From NCBI GenBank assembly GCA_963681505.1, contig OY811972.1, positions 14,989,665 to 15,053,664 of the forward strand: a stretch of DNA of 64,000 nucleotides. The letters run 5' to 3'. The notes beneath the pieces are model-generated. The model was not told the DNA's origin and searched no databases. It was given only the letters and a program-made list of their open reading frames with translations. The translations under genes and the position numbers were made by a program. Origin of the DNA: Eunapius fragilis (lineage: Eukaryota; Porifera; Demospongiae; Spongillida; Spongillidae). Each line of letters begins with the position of its first letter. The stretch's first letter is position 1. Positions 35,201 through 45,052 of the stretch are shown here, piece after piece.

Positions 35201-36376
35201 ACATTGAGAAGAGCGAGGGACTCAGTGTATTGGCCAGGAATGACAGAAGATGTAAAGAGAGTGTGCTCTCAATGCACTGTTTGTGAAATGGACTCTCCAG
35301 CGATGCCTAAGGAGAAGCATTTGGCACACTATATCCCTCAGAAACCTTGGGAAAAGGTTGGAATTGATCTGTTCAGATTCAAGGGCAAGGATTTTCTGCT
35401 TATTGTGGACTACCTAACTGACTACTTTGAAATTTCTGCTCTCAAAACTACCCTTGCTACAGTGGTGGTGGACGCCATCAAAGAACAGTTTTCACGTTAT
35501 GGAATACCAGTGACCGTACAAACAGATGGTGGGCCACAGTTCATAGCCAGGGAGTTCAGGGAGTTTGCAAAAGGCTGGGAATTTCAACACACCATGTCCT
35601 CACCTTACAATAGTCAGTCGAACGGAAAGGCTGAATCGGCAGTTAAGATAGCGAAAAAATTGTTGAGAAGAAGTAAAGATCCATTTTGGGCACTATTGGA
35701 ATGGCGCAATACACCTACTGTGGGATTAGACTCCAGCCCAAGTCAAAGGTTCCTGGCTCGGAGGACGAGGGGAGCTGTTCCAATAGCGACCGACAAACTG
35801 GTGCCCGAGGTACAGGATGACATGTGGAGAAAAAAAGTACATCAGCAGGAAGTGATTCAAGACCGGACAAACACCAGGAGAGATCACCCTCCGCTGCAGG
35901 TGGGACAACCTGTATTGGTCCAAGACATGTTGGCTAAAAAGACGCAATGGAATCGCGGAATGTGTGTAGACAAGCTGTCTGACAGGTCATACGTAGTGGA
36001 TGTGGATGGCCAGGTACTCCGGAGAAATAGGAGGTTTCTGAAGCCGACTTATAATTGGCCACCAGGGGAGGCCACGGAATATGGTCAAGGGCAGGATGAT
36101 CTCTCGGAGGTGAAGGAGGGGAACTCAACAGAACCTGTGACAGTACCTGGTGTGACCTCAGATGTACCTGTACCCAGACCTGACATGGAAGGTCAAGCTC
36201 CGGCTTCAACACAGGAACGAAATGGAAAGGAGGGAGTGAAGGACCAAGGGAGGGAGCCTCAAGTCGAAGTCCGACTAGAGCCACAGGAAACTGCTGCAAG
36301 ACAGAATGGGTACAAAACCAGGTCTGGACGAGTGGTCAGAGAGCCTTCACGATATCAAGACTACAGGAGGTTCTAA
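32261..36376 (+). CDS. Ty3/gypsy gag-pol polyprotein
   Basis: A single open frame of 1371 aa. The parts in order are gag-like (about residues 1-220), two cysteine-rich zinc-knuckle-like motifs (229-261), aspartic protease (about 300-400), reverse transcriptase (about 440-640), RNase H (about 740-850) and integrase with an HHCC-type finger and a DDE core (about 960-1200), then a proline/glutamate-rich tail. Gag and pol are fused in one frame, as in several Ty3/gypsy lineages. No envelope frame is seen. The element is a resident mobile fossil and is unrelated to the receptor and deaminase genes. Confidence 0.93.
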   Translation: MEKYLVPDQVGEGDVTEQWQRFKKEFALFLTALGKDKADSAVKLALFLRVVGPRINDMYEALTFAEGEDKGFEGVMTKLDSLCARRTSKHVLRDKFFQLKQAGRTVDQFVSELRKQVKDCDFGNLKEDLMLHVLIRGIDSERMRRRLFETEKLDLAKAIQMCQTIEATTADLQSWEAKELSEQVAAVKDEHREEDEVAMVRNRGVPVKGKESRSEGIELDRRDKEEQECGKCGRSHRPRQCPAFGQRCLKCNGLNHFARRCKMRSRPTQLVQELETEELLQIKVEKKGKKLLASFWCQTSGKSIKLTFQLDTAASCNVMSFQDYVRLGRPKLQDSRTLLSMYDGSVKRSLGLCVVVVKDKEGKSKQLVFEVLKTRHHTLISLDTCLQLELLSYRLEKVNLVAEHSPLTKEKVLMEFGDVFSGVGCLPGEYQIDLDPAVPPMLNRPRKIPHTMRAAVEDKLRVLEENGIIAAVEQPTEWISNITTVWKPDKKSVRVCLDPRDLNKAIRRNHFHLPTLDDVLPRLKGARVFSLLDAKDGFLQVKLSESSSFLTTFWGAERKYRWLRMPFGISSAPEEFQRRLQGVLHGLEGVAVVADDTLVFGVGETEAMARQDHDQKLFKLLQRAREVNLKFNKDKMRLHQTELLYIGHQISAEGVKPDVAKVKAVKDMPVPKTVQEVRRFLGMSNYLSRFLPNLSKVAEPLRRLTEIDAEFVWGTKEHAAFEELKTLISNDQLLAFYDVRKPIVIQCDASTEGLGATLLQDGRPIASVSRSLTKSEKNYVALELECLAIVFACQRLDQYIYGKRVRIETDHKPLEMIAKKSILVAPRRLQRMLLQLQRYDLDVVYVPGKLQVVADVLSRAPVESSSGKECEKYDVFRLENQEVESTKEREFVFVSDQRMEAIKKTALQDPEQCGLRRVLGQGWPSNIAQVSLPLRPYWNVRDCLTVQDGIIYKGGQVVVPFELRGQILQRLHASHQGIESTLRRARDSVYWPGMTEDVKRVCSQCTVCEMDSPAMPKEKHLAHYIPQKPWEKVGIDLFRFKGKDFLLIVDYLTDYFEISALKTTLATVVVDAIKEQFSRYGIPVTVQTDGGPQFIAREFREFAKGWEFQHTMSSPYNSQSNGKAESAVKIAKKLLRRSKDPFWALLEWRNTPTVGLDSSPSQRFLARRTRGAVPIATDKLVPEVQDDMWRKKVHQQEVIQDRTNTRRDHPPLQVGQPVLVQDMLAKKTQWNRGMCVDKLSDRSYVVDVDGQVLRRNRRFLKPTYNWPPGEATEYGQGQDDLSEVKEGNSTEPVTVPGVTSDVPVPRPDMEGQAPASTQERNGKEGVKDQGREPQVEVRLEPQETAARQNGYKTRSGRVVREPSRYQDYRRF

Positions 36377-36416
36377 GGCTGAAACTTTAGTCAAGTTTTT
36401 TGTAAAGGGGGGGGGA

Positions 36417-36564
36417 TGTTTAGAGAGGTTGTTATGGGAACTGCGCATGCGCAGTGGGGGGGGGACTCTTATTAGAGATTTGGATGCGCTGTGTTGTGTG
36501 TAAGCGGGCTGCTTGGAGTGTTTGTGATAAGAACTATTTCTAGATAGTAGTGGGACTTGTAACA
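36417..36564 (+). repeat. 3' LTR
   Basis: 148-base direct repeat of the 5' LTR, preceded by a polypurine tract and followed by the GTCGTC target copy. Confidence 0.92.
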
Positions 36565-36800
36565 GTCGTCCATAATAATAATAGTATTTTGCGACCAATA
36601 ACTGCGCTCATCCTGCCAATTTGCGTATTACTGACGACTGAACAAGGTAAACGATTTCCACTTGTACATACAGATACGCACTGGTATTGTGGTATCGGTG
36701 CATGGCATTTCTATTGCATGGATCGATTGGGTAGAGTTTGTTTGCGGAGCGTAGTTGCATTTGGGCGTAGCCCGATCTTCGCGCGTTTTGGCGGAACTGA
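36565..36800 (+). repeat. Dispersed ~240-bp repeat, copy 3
   Basis: Matches 11400-11640 and 12000-12200 ('tactgacgactgaacaaggt', 'attgtggtatcggtgcatgg', 'gcgtagttgcatttgggcgt'). It directly abuts the LTR element. Confidence 0.6.
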
Positions 36801-37439
36801 GGTCGGGTATCAAACCCGATAAGTAGGTACTTTCACATCATTTCACGTAACGTACTTCCGCATATCCAAATATCTGCAGTAAAAATTGTGACTGGTTTAT
36901 ACGAAGGTTAAGAGAGGTAGGTATTTTTGAAAATCTAGTTCTCGATAGTTTAAAGACGATAATACTTCAAATTTGCCTGGATCATGAAGCTTTGAGCACT
37001 CTTTCACGCAGTATTGTATCTAACATCGTACGCAATATCAAAATTAAGGATGTACTGCTTTTTAATTAGAGTAAAAAGTCAACGTTGTTTATTGTACTCT
37101 TCCAAAGACGGGTCCTCCTCACAAATGTCAAAAAACGTTGCAGGCAAGCATTTTCTATCTACTTTGTAACTTTTAGGACGATCTGGCTATGCGCAATCGC
37201 TCATTTTCAGCTCGCCGTTGAATGTGTCACAGCTACGTCATTGCTTGTCGTATTAAAACAGAATTTGGTTTTCATAGAAAGGAATCAATACTCTGTTAGG
37301 AGATGTAGAAATTGGATTTATAATACGCTTCTTTGTAGAATTATGTAATCCAATCAACCTTCGAGTCACATAAATACGCCCTTTTTTGAGGGTGTATACT
37401 CGGGTCCTATGTATAAACACATTGCATCGTTGTATTGAT

Positions 37440-38970
37440 CTATGAGCGCTATTATATGCAACTTTCAGAATTTTTGGACTGTGCGCAATAATTTATTTTC
37501 GCCACAGACCAAGTTTATAGGATTGCGGGAGATGCGTGAACCATGCATGCAAAGACCGTTTTTTAAAAATCAACCTAAAACTAACAATATTGATACCATG
37601 AGAAATAAAAAAATGTATGACAGAAAATGCATATACTATTGTCTTCTTAATAATGTTTCTGTTGAAACTGCTGCAACAGTAATAGAAATGGTAGTTAAAG
37701 AAATGACTGACTGGAGATTGCGTACAGAGCCTTCCAAGTGTGGCTACAATCAGTCGTATGGCCTATGAGATGGGTGTGTTAAGTGACATCCAGTCTGGAG
37801 AACTCTTAGTTACACAAGATAACATAACATTAGCATGGGATGCAACATGTATTGATGGTTCACATATCAATGAGGTACATATATGTGCCCCTGGATGAAA
37901 AGCTAATGTGTTGCAGATTAATGAGCTTCCTGGTGGAAAAACGGATGATTATTTTACCCACATTGCCAATTCGATATATGATGCTGTTATGGCATATTCA
38001 GCCTGCTTTAATTTAGATGTAGTTTCAAAAATTAGCTCATAATCATTTACAATGTACTATGAGTGATAGGTTAGTGTCAATCACTGTGTATGGTTAAAAC
38101 TAGAAGAACTGTTTCAGCACACACTTTTAGAGTTAAAATGTAATGTGCATCCACTGGATGGTATATCAAATAAGATTAGAAGTACATTAAAAGTATATGA
38201 CAATGACAATGGGATACAAAGTTGCACATTTGGCAGTGATTGTGCAGTGGCTTTAAGTACTTTTTGCGTTGTGAAAATGTTAAGCCATGCAGGGACTGTT
38301 ATTCGATATGTAGGAAATCGATTCAATGTTTTATTTTGGCTGGAAATTTTTTTAAGATCAAAGATAGATTATTGTACTATCTGCAAAATATGTGTTACTG
38401 CAAAAACAGTTTGAAGACTAGCTTAATTAATGATTTACAGAATAAATCGATAATAATTCATGCAGCTAAGAGTACTAGGATTGATTGGAAAATTCATAAC
38501 TGGGCCTTGGATGAAGATCCTTTACAGTAATAGCGAATGTAAGGCAAACCTTGAAATGGTTCCCATGATTAAGATGTGCACAATGACATTGCGGGACCTG
38601 ATACAGAAACCAACTTTCTTTCTAACTGCAATATCAAATGTCTTTGGAGATAAGCTAAGTGAAGAGGATGAGACTCTACTGTGTTTGCAAGCACAATTAT
38701 CCAGTGATGAGGAATCCCAATTTAATGAAGTTATGAGCTTGGCTGTAAGAAGCCCTCTAGAAGTTCTTGAGCATCAGCTGGAACCATACCTGCAAGGTTC
38801 TCTCAATAACCCATCAAATGATATGCTAGTAAGAAGTCAAGCCGCTCCAGTGCATAATATGCTGTCTGAACGTACCCCAGTGTCTTTCTTATCATTAATT
38901 ACCTGGGGCAATTTGATCTTTAATTTATTTGAAACATTCAAACGGGCGTCAAGAAATTTAGTTTAATGCA
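37440..38970 (+). pseudogene. Decayed transposase-like gene of an uncharacterised family
   Basis: Successive broken frames read 'ITLAWDATCIDGSHINEVHI', 'INELPGGKTDDYFTHIANSI', 'NVHPLDGISNKIRSTLKVYD', 'GNRFNVLFWL', 'VLGLIGKFITGPWMK' and 'LSEEDETLLCLQ'. From memory this block order (a D-x-T strand, ELPGGTxDDY, a LHPLD stretch, GNRFN and GLLGK-ITGPWM) belongs to large transposon-borne proteins common in cnidarian and other invertebrate genomes. I cannot name the superfamily. Several stops and frame changes show it is dead; terminal repeats were not found. Confidence 0.5.
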
Positions 38971-39384
38971 TAATACATCGATAAATACGCGTTACAATTT
39001 CACTAAGAAAATAGTATTTCTTCCCTAAATGCAGATTATTTGTGCCCGGTAGATCTACAACATGGCATTCTTCATATCAAATTTGGAATCGAAATGTTGA
39101 AAGACAAAAATCTTATGACCGTTTGAATATAGGCATTACCGCGATCACAGTTTTTATAATATCTCCGCATCACTCACCATACATTGTTTTATCGGTACTT
39201 AAAGGTCCGTTTCTCCGGTTAGGATTAAGCTACAAAAAAGATGAAAACTGTTTTGAAAACCATTCAATATGGTCTTTAAACTGATGCATTTAGTTATGCA
39301 TGAATGTTTGTTTGAAACTTTTTGGTAAAGTACCTACGATAAGGAGTGATAATTACCGCGCAACATAGTTTCAATGAATGGGAG

Positions 39385-39510
39385 ATTCAAAGCTTCTGGT
39401 ACAACGCTCCTCACAACTCCTTGCTGTACCCCCTTCGACCCCAGCAAAGGGTTATGTGGAGCTTTGCACGCTCTCCCATAGGGGTCCCAGACCCGGAGGC
39501 TTTGAATCTA
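39385..39510. repeat. Palindromic insertion inside the left TIR
   Basis: It starts 'gattcaaagcttctgg' and ends with the complement 'cccggaggctttgaatc', about 125 bases. It interrupts the left inverted repeat of the surrounding element, so it is the younger insertion. Probably a small MITE. Confidence 0.6.
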
Positions 39511-39561
39511 TAGAGCTCTTTCATGGTCACATGACAAAAAGCAATTAATCACGTAAATGTA

Positions 39562-39945
39562 ATGACGTTATCGTGTCCGCCATATTGGTGCTCGGCTGAT
39601 ATGGGAGTCTGCGTTGTCGACCATTGTTTGACCAATTCTATGGTAGGCAAGGGCACAAGATTGTACGGGATACCTAAAGTAAGAGCCCAGTATGGTGAAT
39701 ATGAGCTAGAATTGTCACAGATACGAAGGAACGGCTTCCTGGCTGCAATCGGTCGTAAAGACTCGGTGTCACTTCATAACGCTCGGATATGTTCCCTGCC
39801 CTTCATCAAGGGCAAACCAGCGCAGTCACTGTATAGTGAATTAGTCCCAGATTGGCTGCCTTCACTGGATCTTCCGGGTATATGTAAGAAAAGCCCAAGT
39901 AACAGCATAGATTATTTAGACAGGGATTGGAAACGGGTCACGTGA
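39562..39945 (+). CDS. THAP-type zinc-finger protein fragment (transposon-borne)
   Basis: 127-aa frame. 'VCVVDHCLTNSMVGKGTRLYGIP' in two blocks (C..C pair and R.Y.IP), 'RNGFLAAIGRK', 'ARICSLPFIKGKPA' and 'VPDWLPSLDL' fit the THAP fold C..C...C..H with the PDW.PS tail. The last zinc ligand, normally CxxH, reads CSLP-F here, so zinc binding is doubtful. THAP domains bind DNA and are common in P-type transposons. The C-terminal 12 residues lie in the inverted repeat of the inner element (39907). It is likely a decayed transposon gene rather than a host gene. Confidence 0.55.
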   Translation: MTLSCPPYWCSADMGVCVVDHCLTNSMVGKGTRLYGIPKVRAQYGEYELELSQIRRNGFLAAIGRKDSVSLHNARICSLPFIKGKPAQSLYSELVPDWLPSLDLPGICKKSPSNSIDYLDRDWKRVT

Positions 39946-41102
39946 GCCATACATTTTACGGTAGAAGGCTATGCGCCGTCAATATTATAATGGATAGCAC
40001 CTTTTGAGTTTGGCGGGAAAATGTCTTATAGCTGGTTTTGGTGAAATCCGTATCATGTAGAGTCTCGAATGTATTCCACCCAATTCATGAAAGGTAAGGT
40101 TTGTCTCGAAACGTGTTTGAAGTTCTAGTGAACGAATCTTCGGGAGTTTTTAATAAAAACTGAGAAATGAAGCTATGTCAATCCTTTCTGGGCGTGCAAA
40201 AACTGTTCTGTACGTTTTTTGACCTTCATTTTTTGTAAATAAGTTCTTCGTAGCAATCTGAATAGAACTGGATAGGTTTTGCTCTTTTCCCTAGCTTTGA
40301 AAACATAAAGTGGCACGAAACAGCGTTTTAGACATACAGTCAGTTCTGGGCGTATAACTACTTTTGTAAATAGTGTCAACGCGGTTCGAAGGTTTCATCC
40401 TCTAGTGCACTCATTTTGCGATAGAACTGGGCTATGGACTAAGCCAGGGAGTGTTGGTATGACGTTATAAAAAGTTCGCTTTACATCGACTATCGCGTCA
40501 ATCATTAGGGACACGGCACGAATAGACTAGGCCGTACTGGCAGTTCCGGGCGTATAGCTACTTTTGTATATAGTATTAGAAGGGTTTGAAGGTTTTATCC
40601 TCTAGTGCACTCATTTTGCGATAGAACTGGGCTATGGGCTATGCCAGGGAGTGTTGGTATGAGGTTATAAAGAGTTGGCTTTACATCGACTCTCGGGTCA
40701 ATCATTATAGGGATACGGCGCGAATAGAATACTGTCAGTTCTGGGCGTATAGCTTCTTTTAAAAATAGTATTAATGGGGATTGAAGGTTTCAACGTCTAG
40801 TACACTCATTTTGCATAGAACTGGGCTATGGCTATGCCAGGGAGTGTTGGTATGAGGTTATAAAAAGCTTTACATTGCGTCAATCATTTGGCACGGCACG
40901 AATAGAGTAAGACTGCTGTCATTTCTGGGCCTGTGGCTACTTTTGTAAATAGGGGTTTTGAAGGTTTCATCCTTTACTGCTGCTCATTTTGCCATTCCAG
41001 ATTTAATAACTACCACAATAACCTATCTTCCGCTATAACACAGACGGAGCTGTTAATTGGCGTGCACGTGATCCGTTTCCAATCCCTGTCTAAATAATCT
41101 AT
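39907..41102. mobile_element. Inner element with ~36-bp inverted ends and tandem repeats
   Basis: 'agattatttagacagggatt' plus ggaaacgggtcacgtg at 39907-39942 is inverted at 41066-41102 with one or two differences. The interior carries three copies of a ~190-bp tandem repeat and no gene. It looks like a non-autonomous element nested in the THAP/YqaJ element, or a shared inner arm of that element. Confidence 0.5.
40320..40990. repeat. ~180-200 bp tandem repeat, just over three units
   Basis: Each unit contains 'cactcattttgcgatagaac' (or a variant), 'ccagggagtgttggtatga', 'cgtcaatcatt' and 'ttctgggcgtatagctactt'. Starts are near 40400, 40590 and 40785, with a partial unit near 40965. Units differ by small indels. 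Tandem arrays like this are frequent inside Helitron- or Polinton-unrelated MITE-type elements; no open frame crosses it. Confidence 0.8.
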
Positions 41103-41548
41103 GGTAACAGCGACATTGAACGGCTCCTTAGGTACTCGAAAAGACGGCGCACAGCTACTAAGCGAGAACAAAATGCGAATAAAAAGTGCAGTGTACCAGG
41201 AGTTGCGGCAAAGTCAAAGGCTGTGGATAGTGAGCTGAATGAAAGTAGCGGGGGTATGTCCACCGAGACGATGTGCGTTTGTAGTATGTCTTTCACCCAT
41301 CCACTAACAAACTGGTTATAAGCCTCCAGAGATTTATGGGCTTTGAACTGTTTGCTAGTTATAAAACTGGTCTGCAATACTAAATACGGTACCAAATCGC
41401 ATCCACTAACTGGTGGTACAACGTCCGATTTTTCTCCAACGAAGTCAGATGAGAACGGATCTAACCCACCAATGCTTTCGATTTTATCCACATATCGAGT
41501 CTTTGCATCTGGAGGCAAGCTATCTGCATACAAAGACAGCTTTGACAT
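41099..41548 (-). CDS. N-terminal domain of YqaJ/SWIM-type transposon protein, partial
   Basis: 149-aa frame starting MSKLSLYADSLPPDAKTRY, with 'PPVSGCDLVPYLVLQTSF' and 'KAHKSLEAYNQFVSGWVKDI'. In my recollection this block precedes SWIM-finger and YqaJ-nuclease domains in repeated cnidarian and sponge genes. Those later domains are absent; the frame runs into the inner inverted repeat and stops at 41099. It is therefore a first exon or a truncated piece. It faces the THAP frame in the opposite orientation, so the two are not one transcript. Confidence 0.5.
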   Translation of the reverse strand: MSKLSLYADSLPPDAKTRYVDKIESIGGLDPFSSDFVGEKSDVVPPVSGCDLVPYLVLQTSFITSKQFKAHKSLEAYNQFVSGWVKDILQTHIVSVDIPPLLSFSSLSTAFDFAATPGTLHFLFAFCSRLVAVRRLFEYLRSRSMSLLP

Positions 41549-42536
41549 GCTTTACGTTTAAAAGAGCGGAATACCCGAGCACCAATATGGCGGATAATTG
41601 ATTACGTCAACTAATATATCACATGATTGCTGCTACGGATCACGCGATGAAAGGAGCTCTATAGCTTAGATGTTGCGCGATAATTATCAGGGGTGATCCA
41701 TGCGTGAGCTGAGCTAACACTTACGCAGGATAAAGGCAAAATTTAGCAGCCTCGAATTCATACGTACGCGGGTACGGATGTCAATTTCCAATTTTCTGAC
41801 ACACCATCTATAATACCCCGCTTGCCTGCCTGCCGCACACTAATGCGTTACTAATATCTGACTTCAGGTGGGATCACGCCCAAATCAGTTTCTGTGTCGA
41901 CTTCCAGTCCCAAATCGGTCTCTGTATTTGTCCTTGTGTATGTCAACTGCTGTTGTGACGTACATACAATTTTGAGGGCACGAGATGGAGACAACATACT
42001 GATTTAATATGGAATACTAGCTCTTTTTCCAGTTATTAATTGGAAGACCTAGTTTTCAATATGTATTATATACTTTGATGAACTAGCTAAATGCATGGTT
42101 CTCTCATGGCAAAATAGGAAATCATAAAGGTGTTGACACAAATGGTCGTGGAATATGAGAAACGCTCCCAATGACAGACTACCTGAACATTGAGGACAAT
42201 GTTATGACAATCCCAGGGAAGCGTAACCCTTAAATGGGAAAAATGTGGCGACATTACTAAAAATCATGAAAAATGTAGTGTACAAACAATCCCTCATGGC
42301 AAAAGCTGAGAAAAATCTGGTGTGCTTGGTATTGAAGTACCCCTATGGGGGAATAATCGGTGGTTCGCAAACCGTGAATTAATCATTTTTTCTTCATTTT
42401 TTTCTCTTTGACCGCTTATTTCTTGATATGGCTTACGAAGGGAGATAAAATGACAGGCAAGTTAGGGTTAGGATTAGATTAGGGTTCAGGTTAGGGTTAA
42501 GGTTAGGGTCCTTTATATAATTCAGATCCTGTGTAA

Positions 42537-42654
42537 GGGGCCGTCCACAAATGACGTCACGCAAAAATGGCGGAAATTGACCCCTTGTCACACATTAACC
42601 CATACTGATGTATACAGTACTATACTTAATGCATACATCGACACACTGGCTGAT

Positions 42655-42685
<31 letters not shown>

Positions 42686-42717
42686 TTCAGCGTGCGTAAT
42701 TTATGAACGGCCCCTAA
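42537..42717. repeat. MITE, GGGGCCGTCCA-type ends
   Basis: Left 'ggggccgtccacaaatgacg' plus tcacgc and right (inverted) 'ggggccgttcataaattacg' plus cacgc form about 26-bp imperfect inverted ends around a C run. TAA flanks both sides as a likely target duplication. Such ends are widespread in invertebrate MITEs. Confidence 0.7.
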
Positions 42718-43125
42718 CGGCCTGGCGCTTCGTGTTTCGCGTTTGCATTGAGAGATTAATTGAGACTCCAAATCTATTTCGGCAAACTGCCTCCTTCATT
42801 GAAATGCACAAAAAGAATAAAGAACTTGGTAGAAAGGGGGTGAGAGGAACGTGCGTAGTGTTATAAGGTCGGGGGGGGGGGGGGGGTGGAAGGGGGATGT
42901 AGCTGGGTGTATTGTGTGGTTTCGTCGGGTTGCGTGTGGTATTTCGAGTTGAGTCCGTTGGGGTGTATCGTGCTGAGATATTCCATTAGACTTCTTTCTT
43001 CGTGTAGTAAGTTGTCTGTTGTTGTCTGTAATATTGGTGTGATTGTAAAGCGAATGTTCCATGGTTGTCGAAGCCGTGTCGGTAAAGTAGTGGGCGGGGG
43101 TGTAGTTTGTTGGTGGAATTTGTTT

Positions 43126-43338
43126 TCAAGTTGTGTGTTTGACTGTGTTTCTGAGGGATACTCTTGTTTGGCCGACGTATTGTTTGTCACACAATCTGCA
43201 TTGAGTGACGTAAAATATGTTGGTTGATGTACAAGTTAGTATTTGTGTGATGGAGAATTTTCTGTAGATTGAGGTGGCAGTTATGGCATTGCGTGTCCAG
43301 AGAGGACTGGGCAGGTTCCACATGTGGGATTGTTGCAT
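43126..43338 (-). pseudogene. GIY-YIG endonuclease fragment of Penelope-like element
   Basis: 'FYVTQCRLCDKQYVGQT' followed by R.SLRN is the GIY-YIG core with its preceding CxxC as found in Penelope elements (Y....C..C...YVGQT...L..R...H). It is separated from the RT by frame changes. Confidence 0.85.
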
Positions 43339-43674
43339 GGTGTCACCATTCTTTATAGGTGATGGGGCATGGTGGTATTTTTGTCTTGTGTATATCTCCC
43401 GGTAGAGCTGATACTGTTATTTTTTTGTTGTATATTGGTAGCATTTTTGTGACAGATTTTGATCAAAGTGTAGTTGTATATGGTGTTGGTGTCATTTGTT
43501 AAGTCGTCCCATTTGTGTAAGAGGTGTTTCAGTATGGATGGTCTCCTGTGGTTGTATGTGGACTTGAAGATGGTGTTTTCTGGCTGCATGTGTGTATTTT
43601 TTCATGTTGGAGTGCCTTGTTGAAAATTCTGTTGATTGTCTTGGGGTTGTATCCTCTGTTCCTGAATAGAATTT

Positions 43675-44106
43675 TTAGGTTGTGTAGTTGTTCGATGGCA
43701 AATTGTTTGTTGGAGCAGTTGTTAATGTGATGAAGTGCTTCAGCATAGATGATTGATTTATTCGTGGCCGGTGGATAGTGTGAATCGGCATGTATGTATT
43801 GATGAGAGTTGGTTGGCTTTGAATATAGCTTGTACTGTAGATGATGTGGTGTTTTAGGTAGATGGTCAGGTCAAGATAGTGTACTTCTGTAAGTGATGTC
43901 TGCCAGGTAAGTTTGATGTTGGGGTGATACTGATTGAATTCCGTGAGAAAGGTGTGGAGGGTCTCTGGTCCATGTGTCCATACTAGGAAAATGTCGTCAA
44001 TGTAACGTCTGTAAAGCAGTGGTAGGTATGTCTGTGTTGTGAAGAAGGCTGTTTCAATGTTATACATGAAGAAGTTTGCTATGGTAGGGGCAATGGGAGT
44101 TCCCAT
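43675..44106 (-). pseudogene. Penelope-like reverse transcriptase fragment
   Basis: 143-aa open piece. It shows the palm motifs GTPIAP, then 'RRYIDDIFLVW' (catalytic DD), then 'FNQYHPNIKLTWQ' and 'EVHYLDLTIYL', in the order typical of Penelope-like RTs. Upstream finger motifs lie in other frames. It sits inside the degraded element 42796-44890. Confidence 0.88.
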
Positions 44107-45052
44107 GGCTATTCCGGTGGTTTGCTGGTAGATTTTTCCATTGAAGGTGAAATAGTTTTCAGGATAAAGTTTAACAGTCTGGTTGTTATAATGGGGGGGA
44201 AGGGTAAAAGTTGTCCGTTTTGGTTAGGTATTGAATTGCTTCATCTTGTGGGATTGAGGGGTACATGGATTGTATGTCAATTGTGCATAGGATGGGGGTT
44301 GGTTGGTCGAGGGGTAGGTGAAGGGTTTTGAGGACCTCTGTGAGTTGGGTTGTGTTTTTGAGGTAAGCTGAGATGTTGACGAAGTGGTTGGAGGAAAGAG
44401 TCTAGGAATGAGGAGAGGTTTGTGGTGGGTCCTTGCATTCCGGATATGATTGGTTTGTGGACTATTTGATGAGGTTTGGTGGTTGCATGTATTTCAGTTC
44501 TGTTTCGTTAATGTATCCTGCTTGGTGGAATTCTTTAAAATAGGCTTGGATTTAGTAAGGGGGTGGGGTCGTTGTCTAGTTGTACGTGTTCTAGTCTGTG
44601 AGTTTTGGGTCCCTTCTTTGTTCTGTGTCGGTGATTGTTGTTTTTGTGCCTTTGTCTGCACTTTTGATGATGATGTTCTTGTGTTTTTTTTGTTGAGTAA
44701 TTTGAGTGCTTTTCTTTCTTCGGGTGTTGTGCTGTGCGTGATCTTTAGGGGTGTGTCGACGTGTTTCGCGATACTACCTGTTTTGGGGGGAGTTTCTTGG
44801 GATGGGCATTGTTTAGTTGTATGCTTCAGTCCAATTATCATTCTATGCCACAAACCACAATACTTGTTTGAATTGAGAGTTAAAGTTCAAACATCTTAAA
44901 AAAATTACTGCAGAAGGCACCAAAACAGATATACATTTACACTCTAAAGCTAAAATTAACAATCCAAGACAAATGGAATTGACAATAACTAAAAAGAAGC
45001 AAAAAAAAATATTCAAAGCTATATGAACTTAATGTAACATTCTCCAACTATC

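Larger units (their letters stand above)
32046..36564 (+). mobile_element. Ty3/gypsy LTR retrotransposon, looks whole
   Basis: Two LTRs (32046-32210 and 36417-36564), both starting TGTTTAGAGAGG and ending GGGACTTGTAACA, flank one long gag-pol frame. The 6-bp sequence GTCGTC occurs on both sides as a target duplication. A primer-binding-site-like stretch begins directly after the left LTR (tggtgtcagaagtgg), and a G-rich polypurine tract ends at 36416. The LTRs look near identical apart from a short length difference, which points to a recent insertion. The host site resembles the dispersed ~240-bp repeat, which continues at 36565. Confidence 0.93.
39342..41692. mobile_element. TIR element with THAP and YqaJ-associated genes, nested
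   Basis: The left end 'gtgataattaccgcgcaaca' (39346) is inverted at 41668-41688 ('tgttgcgcgataattatc'). The repeat continues inward as 'ctatagagctctttcatg' (39509) against 'atgaaaggagctctatag' (41648-41665), then 'ccgccatattggtgctcgg' (39578) against 'gagcaccaatatggcgg' (41578). The left repeat is split by a palindromic insertion at 39385-39510. Inside are a THAP-like frame (+) and a YqaJ-associated N-terminal frame (-). No transposase core is visible. Confidence 0.6.
42796..44890 (-). mobile_element. Penelope-like retroelement, degraded
   Basis: Minus order: 'EERKALKLLNKKNT' near 44720 followed in another frame by 'IIIKSADKGT', the Penelope N-terminal ADKG block; reverse transcriptase at 43675-44106 (GTPIAP at its start, 'YRRYIDDIFLVW' catalytic box, 'VHYLDLTIYL'); then at 43126-43338 'NIFYVTQCRLCDKQYVGQTR', a GIY-YIG endonuclease; and a C-terminal part at 42861-43000 (ERSLMEYLSTIHPNGLN). 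Frameshifts separate the pieces, so it is inactive. The order RT then GIY-YIG identifies an endonuclease-positive Penelope-like element. Confidence 0.85.

Noticed and set aside
33138-36299. Opposite-strand and alternate-frame ORFs inside the LTR element.
   Set aside because: Shadows of the long gag-pol frame with no domain similarity.
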